DNA of 64,000 nt from Halomarinibacterium sedimenti (GTDB taxonomy: Bacteria > Bacteroidota > Bacteroidia > Flavobacteriales > Flavobacteriaceae), in contig NZ_JAHWDP010000001.1 of assembly GCF_019312585.1 (NCBI RefSeq), forward strand, positions 434,001 through 498,000, read 5' to 3'. A program made the translations under genes and the position numbers. Positions 35,514 to 44,323 of this stretch are shown here, one piece after another; the first letter of the stretch is position 1; each line of letters opens with the position of its first letter. The notes beneath the pieces are model-generated. The model was not told the origin of the DNA. It did no database searches and worked only from the letters and a program-made list of their open reading frames with translations.

Positions 35514-37385
35514 ATGAAAAAAATTCTAATTGTATGTTTTGCATTTCTATTGTCAATCCCTTTTTACGGTCAGGGGATTCCTCCCAGAGAGGAAGTAAAT
35601 CTCGATGAAGTTTATAGTCAGTACAATCTTTCCGGAGAAGGAGTATTAGTTGTCATTTTAGATAGAGGAATAGATTACCGACACCCAGATTTTATAGATG
35701 AAAACGGCAATACCCGAATTGCATATATCTACGATATGTTGGATCCAACTGGAGCGGGAAGCAACCCCTATGGTATAGGCACTATTTTTACACAAGCCCA
35801 AATAGATGCTGCACTTGATAATAACGACCCCCCTTTATCTACAGATAGATATGGGCACGGTACGGCAACAACAGGAATTGCAGCTGGAAATGGAAGTGGG
35901 ACTGCCGGTTTAGAATTTCAAGGAGTAGCTCCTAAGGCAACAATTATTAGCATTAAAATAACACATGACCCTTTTCCTGCTTTTGGTAGCGAACCTGGAC
36001 AAAGTGGCTTTTTTGACCCTTCCTATTTACCTGTTGCCATGCAATTTGCTGAAGAGAAAATCGCAGAACTTGGCTTACCTGCCGTGACTTTAATGAACAT
36101 AGGTTCAATTGGTGGTCCAACTGATGGAACCAGCAATATTGCAAGAGCGATTGACGATTTTGTAACCAATACAGGGACTCCTTTTTTATGTGGTGTAGGT
36201 GATGATGGTGGAAATGATAATCACGCTTCTGGCACTATTTCTTCTTCACAAACTATTGAGATAGAGATACAAAAAGGTGAAACTGGGAATGTGAGATTCG
36301 ACTTATGGTACAGTGAAGATGACCGATTTACAGTAAGTATCGAGCGCCCAAACAATACAGTTCACGGTCCTTTTACGGCTCCAAATGGACCAAATGCCTC
36401 GGCAGATCAAAACTTAGGAGATATACAAATCTACCATCGTGGTGCAAATGTTGAATTCTGGCAAGCCACTTCTAACAGGAGAGAATTAATGATAGATATT
36501 AGTGGCGCTACAGGTACGTATAAAGTAATTCTTGAAGGTACTCAAATAAATAACGGCGGATTTCATGCAACCCTTAACCCCTCTACATATTACAACAACA
36601 ATAAGTTTTTAACCTTCGTAACTTCTGGTTATAGTATAAATGATTATGCAAGTTCAAATTTGGTTATTACTCCAGGAGATTATGTAGTTCAAAATGAATG
36701 GATTGACATTAATGGTATTCCTAGAGACATCACAGGACAAGGAGAAGCGGGTGAACTTTGGATTGGTTCTAGTTCAAGTCCAACTCAAGATGGTAGATTA
36801 GGAATTGATTTTGTAGCTCCAGGTGAGGTATGTCACGCCGCCTATGCAGATAATACCTACTATGAGAGTTTTTCGTTTAATGTGCTTCAAAATAGTAATG
36901 GATTATATGGAATTCAAAATGCAGTGAGCGCTGCAGCTCCCTTATCTATGGGAGTGATTGCGTTAATGCTAGAGGTAAATCCTAATCTTACCCCCCAACA
37001 AGTAAAAAACATCCTACACGATACTTCTAGACAAGACGCAAATACAGGTACTGTTCCCAATGATACGTGGGGATATGGAAAGCTAGACGCACTCGCTGCC
37101 ATAAACGCAGCGTATGCAAGTTTAGGAGTTTCTGAAAACAATTCGCTAGAAGCAACTATTTTCCCGAATCCTTCAAATAGAGAATTTACCATGGTCATTC
37201 CCAATACTATTTCAAAGATAAAAGTTGAACTTTATAATACCCTTGGCCAAGTCCTTCAAACAACCTATTATGAATCCACCAATTCTATTAATTATAGCAT
37301 TGACGGAGCCTCAGGTTTATATTTTCTGAAAGTAATGAACGAAGAAACCAACCTTCAAAAAACTATAAAAGTTATTAAAAACTAA
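35514..37385 (+). CDS. S8 family serine peptidase (subtilase) secreted by T9SS
   Basis: A 623-residue exported subtilase. Signal peptide to about residue 20. Catalytic residues: Asp50 in 'VILDRGIDYRHPDF', His115 in 'RYGHGTATTG' and Ser472 in 'NAVSAAAPLSMG'. The Ser motif departs from the usual GTSMAxP (here AVSAAAP), and the oxyanion-hole Asn is not obvious: the expected place reads GVGDDGGND. A long insertion (about 245-430) sits between His and Ser, as in C5a-peptidase-like subtilases. The last 75 residues are a T9SS sorting domain ('ATIFPNPSNREFTM' to 'VIKN'). It has its own ECF-type promoter and terminator. Confidence 0.9.
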   Translation: MKKILIVCFAFLLSIPFYGQGIPPREEVNLDEVYSQYNLSGEGVLVVILDRGIDYRHPDFIDENGNTRIAYIYDMLDPTGAGSNPYGIGTIFTQAQIDAALDNNDPPLSTDRYGHGTATTGIAAGNGSGTAGLEFQGVAPKATIISIKITHDPFPAFGSEPGQSGFFDPSYLPVAMQFAEEKIAELGLPAVTLMNIGSIGGPTDGTSNIARAIDDFVTNTGTPFLCGVGDDGGNDNHASGTISSSQTIEIEIQKGETGNVRFDLWYSEDDRFTVSIERPNNTVHGPFTAPNGPNASADQNLGDIQIYHRGANVEFWQATSNRRELMIDISGATGTYKVILEGTQINNGGFHATLNPSTYYNNNKFLTFVTSGYSINDYASSNLVITPGDYVVQNEWIDINGIPRDITGQGEAGELWIGSSSSPTQDGRLGIDFVAPGEVCHAAYADNTYYESFSFNVLQNSNGLYGIQNAVSAAAPLSMGVIALMLEVNPNLTPQQVKNILHDTSRQDANTGTVPNDTWGYGKLDALAAINAAYASLGVSENNSLEATIFPNPSNREFTMVIPNTISKIKVELYNTLGQVLQTTYYESTNSINYSIDGASGLYFLKVMNEETNLQKTIKVIKN

Positions 37386-37406
37386 CCAAAAACTCCTACC
37401 ATTCTT

Positions 37407-37438
37407 AAAAGCTGTCATTACCCGTGACAGCTTTTTTT
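37407..37438 (+). terminator. Intrinsic terminator after the subtilase
   Basis: AAAAGCTGTCA pairs with TGACAGCTTTT around a 7-base loop and is followed by a run of seven T. It separates the subtilase from the next ECF-type promoter, which begins 9 bases later. Confidence 0.85.
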
Positions 37439-37446
37439 ATTTTATG

Positions 37447-37473
37447 TGATGACATTCTCATTTTTTTCCGATG
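37447..37473 (+). promoter_or_regulatory. ECF-type promoter C (transglutaminase operon)
   Basis: TGATGACATTCT (37447-37458), 10-base spacer, CGATG (37469-37473), 38 bases before the ATG at 37512. One base of the upstream box differs from promoters A and B. Its position shows that an upstream in-frame ATG at 37446 is not the translation start. Confidence 0.7.
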
Positions 37474-37511
37474 AAATAGTAAAGCATGTATTCACTCTAA
37501 CTATTTCAATT

Positions 37512-39155
37512 ATGAAAAAACTAGCCATTCCATTATTACTTTTATTAGTAGGGGTTGCTTTAACAGCTTTCAGCTTTATTTCTGGGGGAAGTACCTCTGG
37601 CGAACTGGATGTAGAAATTGTTAAAACCTCAACTATTATGCCCGCAGCACATAATGTGTACGCCAACCCCGATGCCCTAAACGGAAAGTATTTTCTGTTT
37701 AAAACCAAAATCACGAACAACACCAATAAAACCCTAGAAGATGTAACCGTGAGATATCGAATTCCAGGCTACATTGATTGGACTGAACTGGATGTTATTG
37801 GTGAAATGTACCAAGGACAAACGGCTTCAGTTCTTTGTTACCCTAAATTTAAAGAAGATATTGCTGAAAAAACAGCCGAATCTACCGAAAAAGCCGAAAT
37901 TGAAATCAGTTGGGATGGTGCCGAAGAGGACGACATTGTGGAAGAAGATTTTTCCTTTAGAATTTCCAATCGCAACGAGTATATGTTCACTAATATCCCT
38001 TCGGAAGAAATCGCTGGATGGGGAGATGTTTATAACAATGATGCGCTCTTGGCTTGTTTTGTAACACCTAACGACCCCATTGTAAAATACTACACACAAA
38101 ATATTCAGGAAAAAATATTAAAAGGAGAAGCAGCGGGTGTTACCAAGGATCCAAAGGAAGCTGTGCGGTTTTTAGCTGGAATTTATCAAGCGACCATGCA
38201 ATCTGGAATGGTCTATAGTGGAACTAAGGGTATTCCAGAATCCCTTCAGGATGTTTCACAATTATCACAACATAATCGTCTTCCACGTGAAGTTATTACA
38301 GGAAATACAGGCCTTTGCTTAGAACTTAGCCTATTATATGCCAGTGTGCTTTCAAATGCTGGATTAGACCCTATTATTTTTCTGGTACCAGGTCACGCAT
38401 ATCCTGGATTTAAACTAAATGGACAGTTTTATGCACTCGAGGCCACCGGAATTGGTGGCGAAGGCTTGGGAGGCTCTATGTCTGTAGAACAAGCCTTTGA
38501 AAAAGGGATGAAACAATTGGGTGAGTTTATGCAGTATGCGCAACAGGGTGACCCAAGGTACACATTAGTGGATATTCACGCAGTAAATCTTGATGGAGCA
38601 ACCCCAATGAATTTAAAAGACGATGACTTTTTACGAAAAAAAGTAGATGATATTGTTGCCGCTTGGAGTACTAATGGTTTAAATATGTCTAATAATGCTA
38701 TTGCACAAAATAGTTCAGGTGGCGGAAATAATTCAGGTGGTTCCAGTAATTCTTCAAATGGAGGAAATACAGTAAGCAGAGGACTTTCGTTTTCTATTCC
38801 AAGTGGATGGCAAACCTATCAATATCCTTATCCAGACCTTCCAATCTTAACAGCCCAAGTAGTCTCTCCTTCACAGGAAGTGGTGGTTTCAGTTTTTGAT
38901 GTTCAAACAAATAGTCCTCAAGTAGCGCTTCAAACTGTTGCAAATGGGTTAGCATATTATGGTAGTGAAATTCAATACCAATTTAATGGCAATCAAATTG
39001 TGGGACAAACCTATTCTCAAAACGGCACTTTAAATTGGATTGGAAAAACAGTAAAAGGGCCTAACGGACTTCGTTTTGTAGCAGTAGGGAGCTATGACTA
39101 TCTCTATAACCAAAACTCATCTCAAATTAATCAAATCTTTAACAGCATTCGCTAA
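37512..39155 (+). CDS. Transglutaminase-like exported protein
   Basis: A 547-residue protein from the ATG at 37512, which gives a hydrophobic signal or anchor segment (about 3-22). Residues 40-150 look like a beta-sandwich; the transglutaminase-like core (about 225-330) has Cys269 in 'GNTGLCLELSLLYASVL' and His295 in 'LVPGHAYPGF'. The third residue, usually Asp, appears as Glu in 'YALEATG'. A Ser/Asn/Gly linker (about 400-420) leads to a C-terminal domain resembling PsbP/MOG1-like folds. Such cores act as thiol peptidases or cross-linkers. First gene of a three-gene ECF-type operon. Confidence 0.82.
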   Translation: MKKLAIPLLLLLVGVALTAFSFISGGSTSGELDVEIVKTSTIMPAAHNVYANPDALNGKYFLFKTKITNNTNKTLEDVTVRYRIPGYIDWTELDVIGEMYQGQTASVLCYPKFKEDIAEKTAESTEKAEIEISWDGAEEDDIVEEDFSFRISNRNEYMFTNIPSEEIAGWGDVYNNDALLACFVTPNDPIVKYYTQNIQEKILKGEAAGVTKDPKEAVRFLAGIYQATMQSGMVYSGTKGIPESLQDVSQLSQHNRLPREVITGNTGLCLELSLLYASVLSNAGLDPIIFLVPGHAYPGFKLNGQFYALEATGIGGEGLGGSMSVEQAFEKGMKQLGEFMQYAQQGDPRYTLVDIHAVNLDGATPMNLKDDDFLRKKVDDIVAAWSTNGLNMSNNAIAQNSSGGGNNSGGSSNSSNGGNTVSRGLSFSIPSGWQTYQYPYPDLPILTAQVVSPSQEVVVSVFDVQTNSPQVALQTVANGLAYYGSEIQYQFNGNQIVGQTYSQNGTLNWIGKTVKGPNGLRFVAVGSYDYLYNQNSSQINQIFNSIR

Positions 39156-39166
39156 AACTAGAACTC

Positions 39167-39790
39167 ATGAAAACAATAAAAAAAATATATACACTGTGTT
39201 TTCTTCTAATCATCGGAAACTCTTTTGCACAAACACAGCAAAAAATTGAAATGAAAATAGACTCCATTGGCAATGCAAAGATAACTGTGTCAATGACTAT
39301 GAATGCTCAAGAATGGCAAAATTGGAATTCTAGTCTCGGAAATAACCCTGCAGCATTAAAGCGAGAAATTGAACGAGCAATGCCCGCTTACTTTTTAGAC
39401 GATTTTAAATTAGAAAAAGATGATATGAATCGTTCCTTTTCTTTAAGTCTTAATGCTTACGGAGTTTGCAAAATTGATAAAAGAGGAAAATGGTCGCTTG
39501 AGACCGATCAAAAAAATGCCAACGTTACTGAATTGACTGACCATAAATATATGCTCGTAAGTAGCCCTCCTGAATTAGGCGGAACGATTCAGCAAACCTT
39601 TTTAGTGGAATTTCCAGAAGCCGCCAAAGACATTAAAGTTGACAAAGATGCCTTTAGTGAATCGGTATTCGAATTTAAAATGGACGGTCCTTCTTCTTCT
39701 AGCGGAAACTATTTGCGTTATGCAGGAATATTTTTAATAGTAATTGGAGGTGCATGGGGAGGAGTGTCTCTTTTTCAAAAAAACAAATAA
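39167..39790 (+). CDS. Exported single-span membrane protein, unknown
   Basis: A 207-residue product with a signal peptide (to about residue 20, NSFAQ), a mixed alpha/beta outer domain, and a C-terminal membrane segment (about 183-201) followed by FQKNK. The outer domain has an Asn/Trp-rich start ('NAQEWQNWNSSLGNNPAAL') and no motif I recognise. The topology copies that of the CHAT protein: signal peptide, large exported domain, C-terminal anchor. It follows the transglutaminase-like gene by 11 bp and precedes a fibre gene by 67 bp, so it belongs to the same operon. Confidence 0.75.
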   Translation: MKTIKKIYTLCFLLIIGNSFAQTQQKIEMKIDSIGNAKITVSMTMNAQEWQNWNSSLGNNPAALKREIERAMPAYFLDDFKLEKDDMNRSFSLSLNAYGVCKIDKRGKWSLETDQKNANVTELTDHKYMLVSSPPELGGTIQQTFLVEFPEAAKDIKVDKDAFSESVFEFKMDGPSSSSGNYLRYAGIFLIVIGGAWGGVSLFQKNK

Positions 39791-39857
39791 CCTTTTTTTG
39801 CCCAAAATCAATCCAACCTAATTTCAACCTACATATGCACTTTTAAAAGAATTTATT

Positions 39858-41465
39858 ATGAAAAAAGTAGCATACATAATTGTATTTATTTCGACACTAA
39901 GTTTTTCTCAAGTGGGAATTGGAACAACTACTCCAGACGCATCCTCGATGTTGGACATTACAAGCACTAGTGCGGGAATCCTAATTCCACGAATGACCCA
40001 AGCGCAACGAACAGGTATTAGCTCTCCAGCAACGGGATTGTTGGTTTATCAAACAGACAACGCCTCAGGATTCTATTATTTTGATGGAGTTTGGACATCA
40101 TTAGCTGGAAATACTATAGAAAAAATTAATGATTTAACCGATGGAAAATCCGATAACGATGGCACTCAAGATGGTTCATCCATTTTTTTAGGGGTGGACT
40201 CGGGAGCTCAAGATGATAGCTCAGATAATAGAAATGTCGGCATTGGATTTCAATCCCTTGCAGTTGTTACTAATGGTCTTCATAATGTGGGTATTGGATA
40301 CCAAAGTCTACAAAATACAATTAGCGGAGACCGTAATGTGGCAGTAGGATATCAATGTCTTCAATATAATATATCGAATGGAAATACTGCTATTGGTTAT
40401 CAAACACTTTTAGCAAATGTAAATGGCGATAGCAATATAGGTATAGGTAATAGTGCTTTACAGGCCAATCTAAGTGGATCTCGCAATGTAGCAATTGGAA
40501 ACAATGTGTTAAATGGTACTACTGGTGCATCAGACAATATAGCTATTGGTTATAGAGTATTAGGCGGCACAACGTCCAGTGGAAATATAGGCATAGGACG
40601 GGATGTCATGTATGCACAAACTAGTGGCTTTCACAATATTGGAATTGGAAGACAGGTTCTAATGTCAAATCAAACAGGCTATTTTAATACCGCTATTGGA
40701 TACCGAAGCATGTACGATATGACAGGTGGGAACGACAATGTAGGGCTAGGAAAATATACATTAGAACATAATGCGGGAGATGAAAATACTGCTATTGGAA
40801 ACACCGCATTATTCTTTAATACAACAGGGACTGGAAATACGGCCTTAGGCAGGCGTGCCATGAATGAGAACACTACTGGCAGCTATAACACCGCCATTGG
40901 AATGGATGCTCTTAGTAGTACTAATATGGGAAACATGAATACCAGTATAGGGTATAATTCTGGCACAACAGGTAATTACAATACACTTTTAGGAGCCGCT
41001 GTAGGGGCAGGGTCGGGAGATAATAACATTATTATTGGCTATGATAGTGATTTATCTTCTACATCTGTTTCCAATGAAATACGTATGGGTAATACTTCTA
41101 TAACCAGTGCCCGTATGCAAGTAGCATGGACGATAACCAGCGACAAACGTTGGAAAGAAGATATACGTGAACTTTCTTATAGCTCTGATTTTATTTCGAA
41201 ACTTCGTCCTGTCGATTACCTTAGGAAAAACGATGATAAACAATTAAGAGAAATTGGTTTTATCGCTCAAGATGTGGCTCAAATTATCGAAGAGTTAGGG
41301 TTAAGCAATATGGGATTATTAACACAAGATGGAAATGGAAATTATGAACTTCGATACAATGACTTCATCCCTATTATCGTAAAAGCCATTCAAGAACAAA
41401 AAGAAGAAATCGATACACTAAAAAATAGGCTTTCCCAAATTGAAAATTTTCTTTCAGAAAATTGA
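39858..41465 (+). CDS. Surface fibre with YadA-like head repeats and S74 self-cleaving chaperone domain
   Basis: A 535-residue protein. Signal peptide to about 18; N-terminal '[19 protein letters not shown]' is a conserved start of Bacteroidota tail-fibre-like proteins; residues about 110-400 are short Gly/Asn/Ile repeats ('NTAIGYQTL', 'NIGIGNSAL') like a left-handed YadA/Hep_Hag head; the C-terminal intramolecular chaperone (Peptidase_S74) starts at about 425 with the cleavage dyad Ser428-Asp429 ('[10 protein letters not shown]') and ends in a coiled coil. Such domains trimerise the fibre and cut themselves off. No phage genes lie nearby, so this is a cell-surface fibre. Confidence 0.87.
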   Translation: MKKVAYIIVFISTLSFSQVGIGTTTPDASSMLDITSTSAGILIPRMTQAQRTGISSPATGLLVYQTDNASGFYYFDGVWTSLAGNTIEKINDLTDGKSDNDGTQDGSSIFLGVDSGAQDDSSDNRNVGIGFQSLAVVTNGLHNVGIGYQSLQNTISGDRNVAVGYQCLQYNISNGNTAIGYQTLLANVNGDSNIGIGNSALQANLSGSRNVAIGNNVLNGTTGASDNIAIGYRVLGGTTSSGNIGIGRDVMYAQTSGFHNIGIGRQVLMSNQTGYFNTAIGYRSMYDMTGGNDNVGLGKYTLEHNAGDENTAIGNTALFFNTTGTGNTALGRRAMNENTTGSYNTAIGMDALSSTNMGNMNTSIGYNSGTTGNYNTLLGAAVGAGSGDNNIIIGYDSDLSSTSVSNEIRMGNTSITSARMQVAWTITSDKRWKEDIRELSYSSDFISKLRPVDYLRKNDDKQLREIGFIAQDVAQIIEELGLSNMGLLTQDGNGNYELRYNDFIPIIVKAIQEQKEEIDTLKNRLSQIENFLSEN

Positions 41466-41480
41466 CCCAACCTATTTGAA

Positions 41481-41507
41481 CGATGACATTTTTGCTCCAT
41501 TTCGATG
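41481..41507 (+). promoter_or_regulatory. ECF-type promoter D (repeat fibre)
   Basis: CGATGACATTTT (41481-41492), 10-base spacer, CGATG (41503-41507). First base of the upstream box differs from A and B. It is 90 bases before the ATG at 41598. The predicted transcript start falls in the left arm of the terminator hairpin that follows immediately. Confidence 0.7.
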
Positions 41508-41508
41508 T

Positions 41509-41545
41509 AAAGATGAAGTGACCCCAAATCTACTTCATCTTTTTT
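41509..41545 (+). terminator. Intrinsic terminator between the two fibre genes
   Basis: AAAGATGAAGT (41509-41519) pairs with ACTTCATCTTT (41532-41542), followed by more T. It should end the upstream fibre transcript. It starts 1 base after promoter D, so a transcript from that promoter would lack part of the left arm. Confidence 0.8.
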
Positions 41546-41597
41546 AAACTTTACCCAACTCACTTGCCTACTTGTGCTTCTTTTAAAATAATGAATT

Positions 41598-44321
41598 ATG
41601 AAAAAAGTCGCATTCATATTATTATTAGTTTCAACGGTAAGTATTTCCCAAGTAGGTATTGGAACGACTACTCCAGATGTATCTTCTATGCTTGATATTA
41701 CAAGTACTGATGCAGGAATACTCATTCCTAGAATGACCGAAGCAGAAAAAACCGCTATTACCTCACCAGCAACAGGACTATTAATCTATCAAACTAATAA
41801 TACAACTGGCTTCTGGTATTATGATGGAAGCGCATGGATAAATATTCCCACAACGGCAGGTTCTGGAGAATTTCAAAGTATTGGAGGAGTTGTGCAAAAC
41901 ACGACCAATGTAGGGGGAGATGACTTTGTATTTGGAGCTACCACACTATCGGGGTCTGATTCAAAATTTTGGTTTGACAAAAGCAAAGCAGCTTTTAGGG
42001 CTGGTGAAATCTCAGGAACCGAATGGGATGATATTAATGTAGGAGATAGATCTATTGCTTTAGGAAGTGAAACAACTGCACCTGGTGATTACTCAACTGC
42101 ACTTGGGTATTTCTCCAATGCATCTGGTGATTTCTCCATGGGGCTTAATGGTGGACAAGCTTCCGGGACAAGTGCCGTCGCTTTTACATATGGTATTGCT
42201 TCTGGAGATAATTCCTTCGCTTGGAATGGTAGTGCTGCAGGACTCAATGCACTCTCCCTTGGAGGTACTGCCGCTGGACCAAATAGTATCGCACTCATGG
42301 GTGGTGACGTAGATGCCACTGCTTCCAATGCATTCTCCTTTGGAGATAGTGCCTCTACAACAGCAAACAATGCAATTTCTTTTGGACAGAATGCCGTCGC
42401 CTCTGGAGTGGATGCCACAGCTTTAGGATATTTCTCCAATGCTTCTGGTGATTATGCCATGGGCCTTAACGGTGGACAAGCTTCCGGGACAAGTGCCGTC
42501 GCTTTTACATATGGTATTGCCTCTGGAGATAACTCTATGGCTTGGAACGGTAGCGCCGCAGGAGCCAATGCACTCTCCTTTGGAGGTGCTGCCACAGGAC
42601 CAAATAGTGTCGCACTTATGGGTGGTACTGTAGATGCCGCTGCTTCCGAAGGATTCTCCTTTGGAGATAGTGCTTCTACCACTGGAGCAAGCGGAATATC
42701 GATGGGGACCTCTGCTGTCGCTTCTGGGTCTAACGCCACAGCACTAGGCTATACTTCCAATGCATCTGGTGATTTCTCCATGGGGCTTAATGGTGGACAA
42801 GCTTCGGGTGTAGGTGCAATCGCTTTTACTTTTGGCACTGCCTCTGGTGATAATTCTATGGCATGGAACGGTAGCTCAGCAGGTGCCAATGCACTCTCCC
42901 TTGGAGGTACTGCCACAGGACCAAATAGTGTCGCGCTTATGGGTGGTACTGTAGATGCTGCTGCTTCCGAAGGATTCTCCTTTGGAGATAGTGCTTCTAC
43001 CACTGGAGCAAGCGGAATATCGATGGGGACCTCTACTGTCGCTTCTGGGTCTAACGCCACAGCACTAGGCTATACTTCCAATGCCTCTGGGAATTTCTCC
43101 ATGGGACTTAACGGAGGACAGGCTTCAGGTGTAGGTGCTGTCGCTTTTACCTTTGGTATTGCTTCTGGTGATAATTCTATGGCTTGGAATGGCACCTCAG
43201 CAGGAGCCAATGCACTCTCCTTTGGAGGTACTGCCACAGGACCAAATAGTGTCGCGCTTATGGGTGGTACTGTAGATGCTGCTGCTTCCGAAGGATTCTC
43301 CTTTGGAGATAGTGCTTCTACCACTGGAGCAAGCGGAATATCGATGGGGACCTCTACTGTCGCTTCTGGGTCTAACGCCACAGCACTAGGCTATACTTCC
43401 AATGCCTCTGGGAATTTCTCCATGGGACTTAACGGAGGACAGGCTTCAGGTGTAGGTGCTGTCGCTTTTACCTTTGGTATTGCTTCTGGTGATAATTCTA
43501 TGGCTTGGAATGGCACCTCAGCAGGAGCCAATGCACTCTCCTTTGGAGGTACTGCCACAGGACCAAATAGTGTAGCTCTGATAGGGGGTGTTGCAACAGC
43601 CTCAGAGTCATTCGCTATGGGAGATAGCACAGAATCTCAAGGAGAAAATTCTTTTGTTATTGGAAGTGATGCGATAGCCTATTCTTATGGAGAAACCGTT
43701 TTCGGATTTAATAATGAAACTTATACGCCAAATAGTACAACTACTGCCAATGCTTCAGACTATCTCTTTGTAATTGGAAATGGAAATGTAGGAGGGTTAC
43801 CAAGCAATCATAATGCCTTTACCATGCTTAAAGATGGAAAAACAGGATTTTCAAGGATTCCTACCACCAATATATTAGAAGTTGAGGGTGATGCTTCTAA
43901 AACTACAGCAGGGTCATGGCTTGGGAATAGTGACGGAAGATTAAAAACCAATATAGAAACTATTTCAGAAGTAAAAGCTCTAGACAAAATTTTAAAGTTA
44001 CGAGGTGTTACCTACCAATGGGACGATCAAGTGACTGGATATAAAAGACCTGAAGGAACCCAGTATGGCTTTATAGCTCAAGAATTAATGAATGTATTTC
44101 CGGAAAAAGTGTCAAAAGACAATATGGGATATTATCAAACCGCTTATGGCGATTATGACGCTCTTTTTGTGCAAGCATTTAAAGCTTTGAATAATAAAAT
44201 TGAGGCCTTGCAGAAAGAGAACACGCAATTAAAAGAAGAAAATGAATTGCTTAAAATAAAGCTTATGAAAATAACGGAACTTGAACTTAGACTTGAAGCA
44301 TTGGAATCAGTTCAAAATTAG
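41598..44321 (+). CDS. Large S74 surface fibre with 107-residue tandem repeats
   Basis: A 907-residue paralogue of the preceding fibre. It begins with a signal peptide and the same '[19 protein letters not shown]' element. Residues about 168-660 consist of five 107-residue repeats ('ALGYFSNASGDFSMGLNGG' start), each rich in Gly, Ser, Ala and Asn, as in YadA/haemagglutinin heads. The C-terminal S74 chaperone has Ser778-Asp779 ('GNSDGRLKTNI') as self-cleavage site and a 45-residue coiled coil ('LQKENTQLKEENELL'). Repeats 4 and 5 are almost identical in DNA, so copy number can be expected to vary. It has its own ECF-type promoter. Confidence 0.87.
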   Translation: MKKVAFILLLVSTVSISQVGIGTTTPDVSSMLDITSTDAGILIPRMTEAEKTAITSPATGLLIYQTNNTTGFWYYDGSAWINIPTTAGSGEFQSIGGVVQNTTNVGGDDFVFGATTLSGSDSKFWFDKSKAAFRAGEISGTEWDDINVGDRSIALGSETTAPGDYSTALGYFSNASGDFSMGLNGGQASGTSAVAFTYGIASGDNSFAWNGSAAGLNALSLGGTAAGPNSIALMGGDVDATASNAFSFGDSASTTANNAISFGQNAVASGVDATALGYFSNASGDYAMGLNGGQASGTSAVAFTYGIASGDNSMAWNGSAAGANALSFGGAATGPNSVALMGGTVDAAASEGFSFGDSASTTGASGISMGTSAVASGSNATALGYTSNASGDFSMGLNGGQASGVGAIAFTFGTASGDNSMAWNGSSAGANALSLGGTATGPNSVALMGGTVDAAASEGFSFGDSASTTGASGISMGTSTVASGSNATALGYTSNASGNFSMGLNGGQASGVGAVAFTFGIASGDNSMAWNGTSAGANALSFGGTATGPNSVALMGGTVDAAASEGFSFGDSASTTGASGISMGTSTVASGSNATALGYTSNASGNFSMGLNGGQASGVGAVAFTFGIASGDNSMAWNGTSAGANALSFGGTATGPNSVALIGGVATASESFAMGDSTESQGENSFVIGSDAIAYSYGETVFGFNNETYTPNSTTTANASDYLFVIGNGNVGGLPSNHNAFTMLKDGKTGFSRIPTTNILEVEGDASKTTAGSWLGNSDGRLKTNIETISEVKALDKILKLRGVTYQWDDQVTGYKRPEGTQYGFIAQELMNVFPEKVSKDNMGYYQTAYGDYDALFVQAFKALNNKIEALQKENTQLKEENELLKIKLMKITELELRLEALESVQN
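42099..43575 (+). repeat. 321-bp in-frame tandem repeats (4.6 copies)
   Basis: Units begin at 42099, 42420, 42741, 43062 and 43383, each exactly 321 bp (107 codons); the last is partial. Units 1 and 2 are diverged, whereas from about 42901 onward the sequence repeats with no base difference that I can see for more than 300 bp. This gradient suggests recent duplication at the 3' end. Exact frame preservation allows gain and loss without disruption. Confidence 0.93.
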
Positions 44322-44323
44322 AA

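Noticed and set aside
37446-37511. Translation start of the transglutaminase-like gene at 37446
   Set aside because: It lies within the ECF-type promoter boxes and would bury the signal peptide 22 residues inside.
42089-43630. Long minus-strand open frames of 79-116 codons, themselves repeated
   Set aside because: They mirror the plus-strand fibre repeats at 321-bp intervals, lack signals of their own, and arise from its Gly/Ser/Ala codons.
39858-44321. Prophage tail-fibre region
   Set aside because: Only the S74 and head-repeat domains recall phages; both proteins have Sec signals and there are no other phage genes.
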